DNA of 64,000 bases from Acerihabitans sp035013185 (GTDB lineage Bacteria; Pseudomonadota; Gammaproteobacteria; Enterobacterales; Enterobacteriaceae): assembly GCF_035013185.1 (NCBI RefSeq), contig NZ_JAYGJO010000014.1, positions 1 to 64,000 of the forward strand, given 5' to 3'. A model generated the notes under the pieces. The model was given only the letters and a program-made list of their open reading frames with translations, was not told the DNA's origin and searched no databases. A program made the translations under genes and the position numbers. Shown piece by piece: positions 43,398 to 53,452 of the stretch; position 1 is the first letter of the stretch; each line of letters opens with the position of its first letter.

Positions 43398-44639
43398 TTA
43401 TTCACATGATCCTGTGGCATCTTCTTGCGCCTTGCCCTGGATGATTGCGTATTTTTCATGCCAGACTGAGCCCTTTTTGATATGGAGGTTGTTGAACCTG
43501 ACGCTTATCGGTTTTGTGTTGCTGTACCCCTCAATGCTAAAGGACCCTGCGGTCAACACCCGCACGTTGTTAAAGGTAATATCTCGAAACTCCGGTATCA
43601 AACTGCCACTGGCCGTGCTGTCATAATGGGTATCCAGTACAATGGGATGTTTCACGTTCTCCATGCACACGTTGTCATAGGTCACGCCGCTCACCAGCCC
43701 ACCGCGTGAAGGGTCACTTTTGATGCGCAGGCCATTGGTGGTGCCGTTAAGGGTCAGCGTGCTGACCGTCACGTCACTGACGCCTTGGTTCACCTCGCTG
43801 CCGATAGACATACCGTGCCCGAAGCCAAAGTGGTTGTTCAGTATCGAAATATGAGAGGATGCCGCATTGCCGGCCTTGATCGCCACGTTGTCATCCCCGG
43901 TGCTAATGTTGCTGCGAGCGAGTGTGACGTTGGTTGATCCCATCGGGTCGACACCGTCAGTATTGCGGGCGCTGGCTGGGGTATTGATGGTGATAGCCCA
44001 AAGCGTCAGTCCGTTGGTTTTATTACTGGCGATGTGAAAATTCGGCGAGTTTTTCAAGGTGATCTGGTAAAGCGTGATGTTTTTTGAGTTATCAATCTGT
44101 ATCAAACGAGGCGCGTTCTGTTTTTGGTGTTTATTTTTAGCGTCAGTGGCCAGTTGCCACCAGGTTTTACTTTTCCCGATCATGGTGGCATTACCCTGAC
44201 CGTCAATGGTGCCTTGCCCGTAGATGCCGCTACCGACCGCATTTTTTATCCAGATAAACGGATTACAGCCTTTGCCTGAAGCGTCCAGCGTGCCGCAGGT
44301 GTGGTGACCGGTGTCATAGCGCGACGGATTGGCGATAGCGAAAAGAAAGGCCCCGTTGTCCACCCACAGGCTGACACCGGAAGGGAGTGTCAGTGGCCCG
44401 CTGTAGAATCTAGGGTGGTCCACCGTGGGTGACAGATGCACCGCCTTACCGCTGCCGCAGGTGTCAAGAGCATGCTGGATATTCTGAGTGGAATCGGCGG
44501 TGCCATTGGCATGGAGAACCTGGCAAGGTTGCGGGGGCACCGGCTGACTGACGGTGCGGGTGTCGCCCGCATGCGCTACGGCGATAAACAGCGTGGGTAG
44601 CAAGAATACCCAGCCTCTTGGCGTATCGGGATTTTGCAT
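43398..44639 (-). CDS. GH28 polygalacturonase, exported
   Basis: A 413-residue pectin-degrading hydrolase. Residues about 1-24 are a signal peptide (cut after AHA), so it acts in the periplasm or outside. A right-handed beta-helix carries the GH28 signatures: NTDGVDPMG (D228), STGDDNVAIK (D249/D250), GHGMSIGS (H275) and RIK (305-307). This full catalytic set implies activity on polygalacturonate or related pectin. A plant-associated life is implied. No KdgR box was recognised upstream. Start at 44639 follows a weak GGGGAAAA site. Confidence 0.93.
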   Translation of the reverse strand: MQNPDTPRGWVFLLPTLFIAVAHAGDTRTVSQPVPPQPCQVLHANGTADSTQNIQHALDTCGSGKAVHLSPTVDHPRFYSGPLTLPSGVSLWVDNGAFLFAIANPSRYDTGHHTCGTLDASGKGCNPFIWIKNAVGSGIYGQGTIDGQGNATMIGKSKTWWQLATDAKNKHQKQNAPRLIQIDNSKNITLYQITLKNSPNFHIASNKTNGLTLWAITINTPASARNTDGVDPMGSTNVTLARSNISTGDDNVAIKAGNAASSHISILNNHFGFGHGMSIGSEVNQGVSDVTVSTLTLNGTTNGLRIKSDPSRGGLVSGVTYDNVCMENVKHPIVLDTHYDSTASGSLIPEFRDITFNNVRVLTAGSFSIEGYSNTKPISVRFNNLHIKKGSVWHEKYAIIQGKAQEDATGSCE

Positions 44640-44862
44640 TTTTTCCCCTTGGTAACACAGCACTAGCGTCATACCTGCCTGGGTTGAACATCACTCATCA
44701 ATTGCGGATCAACGGCTGACTGCCTGGACACCCAACAATGATATTAGACACTATTATGTCCTCAAATAGATAGAAGATGTCTTTATTTAATGAAGGTAAT
44801 AATATTATTTAGCTAATAATAAGTCTTAATTTCTCACCGTATGACTGCTTGGTAAAAACGTT

Positions 44863-45279
44863 ATGCCACTTTTCATCACCCACGTTTGGTGTCAGGCTCG
44901 GGCATTTTTGTTGATTTATGCTTGCCTGTATCTGGGCATCGGTATTTCTACCCTTCTGCCGATAACACTGCCGGGCAGTATTATCGGCATGCTGGTGCTA
45001 TTCACGCTGCTGTCGTTACAAATCATCCCGAGTCCATGGGTAAAACCAGGATGCCATCTGTTAATCCGTCATATGGCCCTGTTGTTTGTGCCCATTGGAG
45101 TGGGTGTTATGCAGTATTTTGATGTATTACGTGCGCAATTCGCGCCGGTGGTCATTTCATGTAGCGTCAGCACCCTCATGGTTCTCATTACCGTGAGTTG
45201 GTGTTCACACGCGATACACAAAGAAAAACCCGTGCTGAGCACGACCGAAAGAAAGAAAGGAATAAAACATGCTTCATAA
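44863..45279 (+). CDS. yohJ: CidA/LrgA-family membrane protein YohJ
   Basis: A 138-residue holin-like membrane protein with four hydrophobic segments. The motif LPGSIIGMLVLFTLLSLQII and LLIRHMALLFVPIGVGVMQYFDVL match the CidA/LrgA family. The gene overlaps yohK by 11 bp, so the two form the CidAB/LrgAB-type pair. Members are linked to murein hydrolase control and to transport of small metabolites such as pyruvate or glycolate. Confidence 0.92.
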   Translation: MPLFITHVWCQARAFLLIYACLYLGIGISTLLPITLPGSIIGMLVLFTLLSLQIIPSPWVKPGCHLLIRHMALLFVPIGVGVMQYFDVLRAQFAPVVISCSVSTLMVLITVSWCSHAIHKEKPVLSTTERKKGIKHAS

Positions 45280-45961
45280 TATCTGGTGGTCTTTGCCGAC
45301 TACGCTGGTGGTGTTTTTCCTGGTACGTCGGTTGGCAACACGGCTTAATAATCCGTTATTCAATCCATTGCTGATCACGATGCTGATACTCATTGCTTTA
45401 TTGATGCTGACCAAAATACCCTATACCCGTTATTTCAGCGGCAGCCAACTGCTTAATAGCCTACTGCAGCCTGCGGTGGTAGCGCTGGCGTATCCGTTGT
45501 ATGAACAGTTGCATCAGATCAGGATGCGCTGGAAATCGATTATTAGCATATGTTTTATCGGCAGTCTGGTTGCCATGATAAGCGGCACCTGGATTGCGTT
45601 ATGGCTCGGGGCCACGCCGGCCATCGCCGCGTCCATCATGCCGAAATCCGTGACCACACCGATTGCCATGGCAATCGGTAACAGTATTGGCGGCATCCCC
45701 GCTATCAGCGCGGTGTGCGTGATCTATGTCGGCATTTTGGGCGCCGTTTTTGGTCATATTATCCTCGATGCCATGTGTATCCGGACCAAAGCATCGCGCG
45801 GTCTGGCGATGGGCTCCGCCTCCCACGCGCTGGGGACTGCCCGCTGTGCCGAACTCGATTATGAAGAGGGGGCGTTCAGTTCGCTGGCATTGGTCATTTG
45901 CGGAATAATGACCGCCTTGATCACGCCTTTTCTTTTCCCGCTACTGCTGGCACTGCATTGA
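45269..45961 (+). CDS. yohK: CidB/LrgB-family membrane protein YohK
   Basis: A 230-residue inner-membrane protein with about six segments. SIMPKSVTTPIAMAIGNSIGGIPAISAVCVIYVGILGAVFG is the LrgB signature, followed by GLAMGSASHALGTARC. AAAGGAATAAAAC precedes the ATG within the yohJ 3' end. It partners YohJ. Confidence 0.92.
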   Translation: MLHNIWWSLPTTLVVFFLVRRLATRLNNPLFNPLLITMLILIALLMLTKIPYTRYFSGSQLLNSLLQPAVVALAYPLYEQLHQIRMRWKSIISICFIGSLVAMISGTWIALWLGATPAIAASIMPKSVTTPIAMAIGNSIGGIPAISAVCVIYVGILGAVFGHIILDAMCIRTKASRGLAMGSASHALGTARCAELDYEEGAFSSLALVICGIMTALITPFLFPLLLALH

Positions 45962-46001
45962 TATGCCTGCCTAGACAACCGGATCATGTGAGGACAATGC
46001 A

Positions 46002-46358
46002 ATGATGTCTTGCCCCGTAAAAACATTAACCACACGCGCTGAGACGCTGGCGAATACTGGCTTTCGCCGACGGGCGGTCCAGTTGTGGCGGACTATTGCC
46101 ATACATCCAGATGCCAGCGACAGTGAGCGCGAACAGGCTTGGCGTCAGGTGTTGGCAACGCAAACATTGACCGTCGAAGCCCAGAGAGAGGCTGAACATA
46201 AAAAGCATCAAGCAACGGCTATGAAAAAAGAACAGTTGGAAAAAGATCGTCTACGCATTCTGGATCTATTTTCTCAGGGCTATACGCCGGTACAAGTACG
46301 GACAATGACCGGGCGCTCCCGTTCTTTTGTCTCCGGGTGTCGCAAGAAAACGGCCTAG
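46002..46358 (+). CDS. PerC-family transcriptional regulator-like protein
   Basis: A 118-residue basic protein. Residues 12-50 (AETLANTGFRRRAVQLWRTIAIHPDASDSEREQAWRQVL) match the short PerC-type motif of enterobacterial regulators. A linker rich in K and E and then a C-terminal helix-turn-helix-like segment (YTPVQVRTMTGRSRSFVSGCRKK) follow. GAGGACAATGCA precedes the ATG. PerC proteins act in phage or pathogenicity-island gene control; here the gene lies 40 bases behind yohK. Confidence 0.72.
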   Translation: MMSCPVKTLTTRAETLANTGFRRRAVQLWRTIAIHPDASDSEREQAWRQVLATQTLTVEAQREAEHKKHQATAMKKEQLEKDRLRILDLFSQGYTPVQVRTMTGRSRSFVSGCRKKTA

Positions 46359-46414
46359 TACCTGATACGTTTACATCTGCCGTTTTTCACGCCTGACAAT
46401 CGGCGGGTTAAGGT

Positions 46415-47224
46415 CTAATAACGGGTCGGCGGTACGCCAAACATCTGGCGAAAGGCAAAAGAGAACGAGGCGGTGCCGGAGTAGCCGAGATCCAGTGCCA
46501 CCTGGGTCACGCTGCGGTTATTTTTAAGCATGATCACGGATTCCAGCAATCGCATCCGTTTTTTCCATTCGCTAAAGGCAACGCCCGTTTCTTTTTTAAA
46601 ACGGCGCGAAAAGGTACGTACCGACATCCCGATTGTAGACGCCCATCGTTCGATACTGTGCTCTTCATCGGGGTGTTCCTGAATGTCCCGGCATACCCGC
46701 ATCAAGGTTGGCGAACTAGGCCATGGCAGTGAAAAACCGGCATCCGGCAGTTTTTGGATCTGTGCACTCAGCACAGCGACCAGCATGCCGTCATCTCCTT
46801 GGCTATCGTACTGTTCCGGCACATTTTTTGTTGCGTGATGAATAAATTCTCTGACGAAGTTGCTCACCACGACCACCCGGCAATTGTCGTGATTGAGAAC
46901 CACAGAATCCGAACCGATATAGAGGCTTTCCAACAACACGTTGCTGGTAGTCAGAACGCGGTGCGGCACATTTGCCGGGATCCATATACCATAAAAACCC
47001 GGCACAATGAGTGCCTGTCCTTCGATCTCGACCCGCATCCCCCCCTCGCGCGCGTAAAGAAACTCAACAAACGGATGTTGGTGCTCGTTAATCAGCACGC
47101 CTTTAAGCAGTAAACAGGTGCGAAAATAGACAGGACGGGGCAAGGTCAGTCGCTCAGGCACCGCAATATGTTGAATTAACACGTCTTCATTCAATGACAA
47201 CGGGGATGGGGATGAATATGACAT
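46415..47224 (-). CDS. AraC-family transcriptional regulator (NimR-like)
   Basis: A 269-residue regulator. An N-terminal cupin domain (HPFVEFLYAREGGMRVEIEGQALIVPGFYGIWIPANVPHRV) precedes a C-terminal double helix-turn-helix: IERWASTIGMSVRTFSRRFKKETGVAFSEWKKRMRLLESVIML and VTQVALDLGYSGTASFSFAFRQMFGVPPTRY. It is like E. coli NimR. It is divergent from cfa; the target is unknown. Confidence 0.92.
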   Translation of the reverse strand: MSYSSPSPLSLNEDVLIQHIAVPERLTLPRPVYFRTCLLLKGVLINEHQHPFVEFLYAREGGMRVEIEGQALIVPGFYGIWIPANVPHRVLTTSNVLLESLYIGSDSVVLNHDNCRVVVVSNFVREFIHHATKNVPEQYDSQGDDGMLVAVLSAQIQKLPDAGFSLPWPSSPTLMRVCRDIQEHPDEEHSIERWASTIGMSVRTFSRRFKKETGVAFSEWKKRMRLLESVIMLKNNRSVTQVALDLGYSGTASFSFAFRQMFGVPPTRY

Positions 47225-47354
47225 GGAATGGCCGTAAATCTAAATAGTTTGTCCTTTTATGGTAACACAGGACTGCGTCATCTGCCTGATAATAAACCCG
47301 CCGCATTTACAGACGTAAAGAAACGTAATTTATTGTCAAATCAGGGTAATATTC

Positions 47355-48503
47355 ATGAGTAATATATGCGCGATCAATAGCTGTGATAATAAAAACGAAT
47401 GGTTCCGTATTGCCAACAGTATGCTTACCCAGGCCGGTATTGCCATCAATGGTTCTGCACCCTGGGATATCCAGATTAACAATCCGCTGTTTTTCAAGCG
47501 TGTATTACAGCAGGGTTCGATCGGTCTGGGAGAGAGTTATATGGACGGCTGGTGGGATTGCGATAGACTGGATATGTTCATTCAGCGAATATTGCTAGCC
47601 AAACTCGATAAAAAAATGCCATCGAGTATCAATGATATTCTGCGCATTGCCCTCGCGCGGCTGACCAATCTGCAGTCAAAAAAACGCGCCTGGATCGTGG
47701 GAAAAGAGCACTATGATCTCGGTAATGATCTGTTCTGTCATATGCTTGATCCTTACATGCAATATTCGTGCGGATACTGGAAGCAGGCCGAAAATCTGTG
47801 TGATGCCCAGCAGGCCAAACTGGAGATGATTTGCCGTAAGCTACAGCTGCAACCCGGCATGACACTGCTAGACATTGGTTGTGGTTGGGGGGGCCTGGCA
47901 GCCTACGCGGCGGAGCATTTTGGCGTCACGGTGCACGGTGTGACCATTTCCGCCGAGCAGCAAGCCTTGGCTGCCGAACGTTACCCTGCCCTGGACATCC
48001 AGATTCTATTGCAGGACTACCGCAGCCTGAACCAACAATATGACCGCATCGTATCGGTGGGTATGTTTGAACACGTTGGCCCGAAAAATTACGCGACGTA
48101 TTTTAAGGTTGTCGACCGTTGCTTAAAATCGGACGGCATTTTTCTGCTTCATACTATTGGTGCCAACCAAACCAGCCATAATGTCGATCCATGGATTAAT
48201 AAATATATTTTCCCGAACGGCTGTCTGCCATCAATTAAACAAATTGCGAACGCCAGTGAAAAAATTTTTGTCATGGAAGACTGGCATAACTTCGGTGCAG
48301 ATTACGATACCACCCTGCTCGCCTGGTATGAGCATTTCCTCACCGAATGGCCTAGGTTGAGCGCGAGTTATTCCGCGCGATTCAAAAGGATGTTTGCCTA
48401 TTATCTTAACGCCTGCGCCGGTGCATTTCGGGCCCGAGATATCCAATTATGGCAAGTGGTCTTCACCCGCGGTCTGCAACATGGGTTACGGGTACCACAT
48501 TAA
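47355..48503 (+). CDS. cfa: Cyclopropane-fatty-acyl-phospholipid synthase
   Basis: A 382-residue enzyme, the same length as E. coli Cfa. KEHYDLGNDLFCHMLDPYMQYSCGYW and the SAM site LLDIGCGWGGLAAYAAEHFGV are diagnostic. SVGMFEHVGPKNY and LHTIGANQTS complete the active site. It methylates unsaturated acyl chains of membrane phospholipids. It is monocistronic. Confidence 0.96.
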   Translation: MSNICAINSCDNKNEWFRIANSMLTQAGIAINGSAPWDIQINNPLFFKRVLQQGSIGLGESYMDGWWDCDRLDMFIQRILLAKLDKKMPSSINDILRIALARLTNLQSKKRAWIVGKEHYDLGNDLFCHMLDPYMQYSCGYWKQAENLCDAQQAKLEMICRKLQLQPGMTLLDIGCGWGGLAAYAAEHFGVTVHGVTISAEQQALAAERYPALDIQILLQDYRSLNQQYDRIVSVGMFEHVGPKNYATYFKVVDRCLKSDGIFLLHTIGANQTSHNVDPWINKYIFPNGCLPSIKQIANASEKIFVMEDWHNFGADYDTTLLAWYEHFLTEWPRLSASYSARFKRMFAYYLNACAGAFRARDIQLWQVVFTRGLQHGLRVPH

Positions 48504-48579
48504 CGTATGAGAACCATTATTATTTCTGTCTCAGCGTCTATTTAATAAAATCGTAATGCTATGAAGTTGGAGGCCGGTC

Positions 48580-49299
48580 GTGAACGTCAATATTTTTGTT
48601 ACCTGCATTGGCGACGCACTCAAGTATCGTATGGCGCGCGACGTTGTGCTGTTATTAGAGCAACTTGGCTGTCAGGTCACTTTTCCAGACAAACAGTGTT
48701 GTTGTAGTCAACCAGCCATTAACAGCGGCTACATCAAGAACGCCATCCCCGGAATAAAAAACCTGATCGCCGCATTAGAGGAAAATGATGATCCCATCAT
48801 TTCTCCTGCCGGATCATGCATGAATGCTATCCGGCACTATGCCGATTATTTGGCGGATGAACCGGCGTGGGCGCAGCGCGCCAGACGTGTGGCCCATCGA
48901 ATGCAAGACCTGACATCCTTCATCGTAAACACATTGGATGTGACAGATGTCGGCGCTCGATTGCCTGGCAAGGCGGTGTATCATCCGTCTTGTAGTCTAT
49001 TTCGTAAATTGGGGGTACGCGACGAGCCCATCATGCTGCTGCGGCACGTGCGTGATTTAGAGGTATTGTCTTTTCAGTCAGAGGAAACCTGCTGTGGTTT
49101 TGGCGGAACCTTTTCCATCAAAATGGCGGAAATCTCCGGTGAAATGGTGAAAGAGAAAGTGAGCCATATCATGGCGGTTCAGCCGGACTACCTGATTGGT
49201 GCCGATATCAGTTGTTTACTCAATATTGGCGGACGCATACAGCGCGAAGGCCATCCGGTCAAGATTATGCATATTGCCGAAGTCCTGATGAGTCGGTAA
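48580..49299 (+). CDS. lutA: L-lactate utilization protein LutA (YkgE)
   Basis: A 239-residue cysteine-rich protein of the (Fe-S)-binding/CCG-domain family. The motifs QCCCSQPAINSGY and EETCCGFGGTFSIKMAEIS are the paired CCG blocks. The start is GTG with GGAGG 7 bases upstream. It is the first gene of lutABC, which oxidises L-lactate to pyruvate. No lutR-type regulator is adjacent. Confidence 0.95.
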   Translation: MNVNIFVTCIGDALKYRMARDVVLLLEQLGCQVTFPDKQCCCSQPAINSGYIKNAIPGIKNLIAALEENDDPIISPAGSCMNAIRHYADYLADEPAWAQRARRVAHRMQDLTSFIVNTLDVTDVGARLPGKAVYHPSCSLFRKLGVRDEPIMLLRHVRDLEVLSFQSEETCCGFGGTFSIKMAEISGEMVKEKVSHIMAVQPDYLIGADISCLLNIGGRIQREGHPVKIMHIAEVLMSR

Positions 49300-49308
49300 G
49301 GAGAGCTG

Positions 49309-50730
49309 ATGTCCCTGAAAACCAGTAGTTTGACATTCAAGGATCGTATTCGCATCCAGATTCAAGATCCCATCATGCGCCAGGCGGTCGCCAATGCACA
49401 GGAACGCATCGGTGCCAACCGTCAAAAAATGGTGGACGATCTCGGAAATTGGGAGGCGTGGCGCAAACAGGCGCAAAGCATTCGCGACCATGTGCTGAAC
49501 AACCTGGATGCTTACCTTTACCAACTGTCGGAAAAAGTGATCGCCAATGGCGGTCATGTCTATTTTGCCAAAACCAAAGAAGATGCTACCCGCTACATTC
49601 TTCAGGTTGCCCAGGCTAAACAAGCCAAAAAGGTGGTTAAATCAAAATCAATGGTAACCGAAGAGATCGGCATGAATGCGGTACTAGAGGCTGCCGGTAT
49701 CAAGGTTGTCGAAACCGATCTGGCCGAATACATTCTGCAATTAGACCAAGATCCCCCTTCTCACGTCGTTGTGCCAGCCATCCATAAAGATCGGCATCAA
49801 ATCCGCCGAGTGCTGCACGAGCAACTTGGTTATGACGGTAGCGAAACGCCGGAGGCCATGACGCTATTCATTCGACAAAAACTGCGAGAAGATTTTTTCA
49901 GCGCAGACATTGGCGTGACCGGCTGTAATTTTGCCGTGGCGGAAACCGGATCGATGTGTCTGGTTTCCAACGAAGGCAATGCCCGTCTGTGCACAACGCT
50001 GCCGAAAACCCATATTGCGGTGATGGGGATGGAACGCATCGCGCCGACGTTTGAAGAAGTCGACGTGCTGATCACCTTGCTGGCGCGCAGTGCGGTGGGC
50101 GCCCGGCTGACCGGTTATAATACCTGGCTAACCGGTCCGTGCGAATCGGGACAAATCGACGGTCCGCAAGAGTTTCATTTGGTGATCGTCGATAATGGAC
50201 GCTCACAAGTACTGGGTTCACCCTTTCAGGCCATCTTGCGTTGTATCCGTTGCGGAGCATGTATCAATATCTGCCCCGCGTACCGACACATTGGTGGGCA
50301 TGGGTATGGCTCGATTTATCCCGGCCCGATTGGCGCGGTGATCTCACCCCTGCTGGGCGGCTATAAAGACTTCAAGGAACTCCCCTACGCCTGTTCGCTT
50401 TGTACTGCTTGCGATAGCGTTTGCCCGGTGCGGATCCCACTGTCGACATTGATCCTGGAACATCGACGTGTTATGGCACACACCGGCATGACACCCAAGG
50501 CCGAGCGACACGCTACCAAGCTGTTTACTTACGTTAACAGCCATCCAACACTGTGGAAAGTCGGCATGATCGCCGGCGCACGGGCCGCCGGTTGGCTTAT
50601 CAAGGACGGCCAACCGCGGGTCGGCGGCGGGGCCGTAAGTGCGTGGACCGAAGCCCGTGATCTTCCCAGTGCCGATGGCAAAAGTTTCCGTACCTGGTTC
50701 AAAGAGCATCAGGCCAAAGGACATCAATAA
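49309..50730 (+). CDS. lutB: L-lactate utilization iron-sulfur protein LutB (YkgF)
   Basis: A 473-residue protein. The LUD domain (about 70-300) is followed by two 4Fe-4S clusters: CIRCGACINICPAYRHIGG and CSLCTACDSVCPVRIP. A C-terminal DUF3390-like tail ends with TWFKEHQAKGH. It forms the electron-transfer subunit of the LutABC lactate oxidase. The stop overlaps the lutC start (TAATG). Confidence 0.95.
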   Translation: MSLKTSSLTFKDRIRIQIQDPIMRQAVANAQERIGANRQKMVDDLGNWEAWRKQAQSIRDHVLNNLDAYLYQLSEKVIANGGHVYFAKTKEDATRYILQVAQAKQAKKVVKSKSMVTEEIGMNAVLEAAGIKVVETDLAEYILQLDQDPPSHVVVPAIHKDRHQIRRVLHEQLGYDGSETPEAMTLFIRQKLREDFFSADIGVTGCNFAVAETGSMCLVSNEGNARLCTTLPKTHIAVMGMERIAPTFEEVDVLITLLARSAVGARLTGYNTWLTGPCESGQIDGPQEFHLVIVDNGRSQVLGSPFQAILRCIRCGACINICPAYRHIGGHGYGSIYPGPIGAVISPLLGGYKDFKELPYACSLCTACDSVCPVRIPLSTLILEHRRVMAHTGMTPKAERHATKLFTYVNSHPTLWKVGMIAGARAAGWLIKDGQPRVGGGAVSAWTEARDLPSADGKSFRTWFKEHQAKGHQ

Positions 50731-51425
50731 TGGAAAACCGAGATACATTTCTAGCCGATATTGCCCGCCGCCTGGGCCGTAATGTGAGTCATACTCCCGA
50801 GCCACTACCGGAAGTTGAGCCTAATTATGCCAAGACACGGCTAACGGACTTAAACGCCCAGCAGCGTTGCGATGCCTTTATCACGGTCGCAACCGACGTG
50901 ATGCTGGCACATTGTGAATTAACCGGCGCTGCAGACGCAGGGTGGGCAACACTGCGCCTTTGCGACAAATACGGTCATGCGCCGGTGATTGTCAGCGGTG
51001 ATCGGCGCTTGGCAGAACTGGGGATCACCGAACTCTTGCAGCAAAAATGTCAGGCAACGGTGTGGAATTCCTGCGCGGGAGAAGACGACCTGCGCCTGGC
51101 CGCACAGGCCAAGATAGGCGTGATTTATGCCGAGTACGGTCTGACTGAGTCCGGCAGTGTTGTCCTGTTTTGCGCGCCCGACCGGGGAACAGCGATCAGT
51201 CTGTTGCCAGAATCTTCCATTTTTGTATTGCGCAAAAGCACACTCTTGCCACGCGTCGCCCAGTTGGCGCAGCTGCTCCATATGGCGTCACAACGTGGTG
51301 AACCGATGCCGTATTGTATCAATATCATTGGCGGTCCCAGTTCTACGGCAGATATAGAGCTGATTAAAGTCGTGGGCGTGCATGGCCCGATCAATGCGGC
51401 TTACTTGATAATTGAAGATTGTTGA
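50730..51425 (+). CDS. lutC: L-lactate utilization protein LutC (YkgG)
   Basis: A 231-residue LUD-domain protein. KIGVIYAEYGLTESGSVVLFCAPDRGTAISLLPESSIFVL and IGGPSSTADIELIKVVGVHGPI are the family signatures. The start codon shares a base with the lutB stop, and all three lut genes form one operon. Confidence 0.95.
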   Translation: MENRDTFLADIARRLGRNVSHTPEPLPEVEPNYAKTRLTDLNAQQRCDAFITVATDVMLAHCELTGAADAGWATLRLCDKYGHAPVIVSGDRRLAELGITELLQQKCQATVWNSCAGEDDLRLAAQAKIGVIYAEYGLTESGSVVLFCAPDRGTAISLLPESSIFVLRKSTLLPRVAQLAQLLHMASQRGEPMPYCINIIGGPSSTADIELIKVVGVHGPINAAYLIIEDC

Positions 51426-51507
51426 TTTTTTTTCTTAACCTATCAGGGGGTAAACAAGTATCATTTAACATCGCAACATAACGCCCGCTATAGAACAGGA
51501 AACACTC

Positions 51508-51885
51508 ATGACAATGAATGCAGCAAAACGTTTGGTCGCTACCCTGGTAATGATGGCCGGACTGGTGATCACCCAACAGGCACAGGCGCATGCTCACCTT
51601 GAGCACGCGCTGCCCGCGGATAAAAGCGTGGTGCAAACATCCCCAAAACACCTCACGCTCTCATTCAGCGAAGGAGTGGAAGCCGCCTTTAGCGGTATCG
51701 TATTAAAGGATGCGGCCGGCAAAACCATTGCCACCGGCAAGCCTGCCGTTGACGCAGCGGATAACAAACAACTGCTCATTGCGCTGTCAGCGCCGTTGAC
51801 AACCGGTAAGTATCAGGTCAACTGGCATGCCGTCTCGGTGGATGGTCATAAAACCCACGGTAACTATATGTTTACGGTAAAATAA
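51508..51885 (+). CDS. yobA: CopC/YobA-family periplasmic copper-binding protein
   Basis: A 125-residue exported protein. Residues 1-27 are a signal peptide (cut after AQA). The mature start HAHLEHALPADKS has the copper-binding His-x-His motif, and the end has HAVSVDGHKTHGNYMFTVK, the second metal-ligand cluster. It binds copper in the periplasm. CopD/YebZ, normally downstream, is absent; instead a kdoO gene converges on it. Confidence 0.93.
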   Translation: MTMNAAKRLVATLVMMAGLVITQQAQAHAHLEHALPADKSVVQTSPKHLTLSFSEGVEAAFSGIVLKDAAGKTIATGKPAVDAADNKQLLIALSAPLTTGKYQVNWHAVSVDGHKTHGNYMFTVK

Positions 51886-51891
51886 CCGATA

Positions 51892-51921
51892 GCGCACCGA
51901 GCTGCATACCGCTCGGTGCGC
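51892..51921. terminator. Bidirectional hairpin between yobA and kdoO
   Basis: GCGCACCGAGC-N8-GCTCGGTGCGC is a perfect 11-bp stem 7 bases after the yobA stop, between convergent genes. No T-run follows. Confidence 0.65.
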
Positions 51922-51999
51922 GCCAAGCTGACTTCGGGTTATCAGCACACAACGGAACATATCTCCACACCTGCCCCGCCCTGCGTAACAAAACGCAGA

Positions 52000-52896
52000 C
52001 TACACCAGAGGTTGATGCGCTAAGGATTCCAGCACCCGCAACGGCGAGCGGCCCTGATCCTGCATCGACGCCGGCGATAATAAAAAGGTTTGTTCCAGCA
52101 TAAACTGCCCCGACATTGCCGCATGGGGAGTCTGATCGGAGAAGCAGATCCAACTGCTTCCCGGCGGGAATTCTAGCGCTAATTGCGGCCCATGCTGCTG
52201 ATATTCCTGATCCGCTTTCATGCTATCGTGCAATTGCAGCATCAGGTGGTCATAGTGGCTACGGCGGGTTTTGGTGATACCGAGCCGGTGTTGCACCCAA
52301 CTGACCAGGGGCGAATAGCGCTTCAGGCGCGGCAAAAATCGTTGAGCCAAGGCGGGAAAAGGTTCACCCACCCGCCAAACGCGGTTTTGCCCTGAGGGAT
52401 TGATATTGGTGAAAATACGCATAATACGTTCTCCCCGAGTGGGCCGGGAAGGAAAGGCGTCCACGTGTAGGCGACTGTCGTCTTTTCGCCATGAGGTGGT
52501 GTCGCGCCAGGCGGTGATCGGGTGTAGCCGCAAGGTGTTGGTCGGACTATGCAACACCTGTTGGTAATCGGGCAACACTGCGGCCACCAGTTGGCAACTT
52601 TGCTGGTAATAGCGTGTCAATAATTGCCGGATCGCCGGACTTTTGGCGGCCGAGGCAACACCTTTAAGGTGATGAGTCAGCGGTTGGAAGCTGATATTTT
52701 TGCGTTTCACATCCACCAGTTGCGGATCCAATAACGCCACCTCCTCCAGCGTTAACGGGAACGACAAATGGGGAAAAAATAGGACTTTTCCTTGTTCCAG
52801 TGCGTCGACGGCCCTCGCCATATCGTGCCCGGATTCATTCCATTGACGTGGTGAAAGTGTCATTACGGCCTGCTCAAATGCTATGCTAGTCGGCAT
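52000..52896 (-). CDS. kdoO: Kdo hydroxylase KdoO
   Basis: A 298-residue Fe(II)/2-oxoglutarate oxygenase that hydroxylates the Kdo residue of lipopolysaccharide to Ko. The HxD metal motif is H144-V-D146 in DSRLHVDAFPSRPTRGERIMRIFTNINP, the segment distinctive of this family. Later DQTPHAAMSGQFMLEQTF provides the second histidine. The start at 52896 follows AAGGA with 9-base spacing; ATG at 52914 is an alternative. In Yersinia and Burkholderia relatives it alters the inner core. It is not near waa genes here. Confidence 0.9.
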   Translation of the reverse strand: MPTSIAFEQAVMTLSPRQWNESGHDMARAVDALEQGKVLFFPHLSFPLTLEEVALLDPQLVDVKRKNISFQPLTHHLKGVASAAKSPAIRQLLTRYYQQSCQLVAAVLPDYQQVLHSPTNTLRLHPITAWRDTTSWRKDDSRLHVDAFPSRPTRGERIMRIFTNINPSGQNRVWRVGEPFPALAQRFLPRLKRYSPLVSWVQHRLGITKTRRSHYDHLMLQLHDSMKADQEYQQHGPQLALEFPPGSSWICFSDQTPHAAMSGQFMLEQTFLLSPASMQDQGRSPLRVLESLAHQPLV

Positions 52897-53449
52897 ACAT
52901 TTTTTATCCTTCATCAATACGCCCGATATCTCTCAAGCTGTATCTACGCGCACTACGCTGTGAAATCTATTGGGTGTCGGTAGTTGATATTTTATCAGAA
53001 CGGTTTTTTGTATTTTTAAAACCAAATAATGCTGCTTAAATTGAATTTTTCATCTACCCGATGCATTTGCATTACTGCTAGAAAAAAGTATAAACCTTCT
53101 CCGAGTAACGAAATAATTAAATCAAATAAAGCAATATTCCATCTAAGCCGAGGTATTTTGATCTGTGTTTATTGATATGAGTCGATAAATTCCCCTTACC
53201 TATCTTCTTTTGAGCGCTAAACATTTTAAATTACAACCAATAAGGGAAACGAACCTAATGTGCCTTTAGGCGTTCATTCTGCAGACGAGGCCGAGGCGCG
53301 TTGCCACATGCTTGCTAACGGGCTGCAAAACTAAAGTGAGTCTACACAATGAAACATAGACTGCCGACGCCTACGTAGGAGGAGGTCCATATATCGGCGG
53401 CACCGATGCCTGCCGGTGGGTTGTCGGACCGCTGAAACACCAAGAGAGT
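52897..53449. other. Long intergenic region, no gene recognised
   Basis: These 550 bases between kdoO and the kup terminator are mostly AT-rich. A 33-codon open stretch ending at 53332 (PLGVHSADEAEARCHMLANG, then LQN) looks gene-like but has no start or ribosome site. It may be the tail of a lost gene. No RNA or repeat was identified. Confidence 0.4.
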
Positions 53450-53452
53450 CGA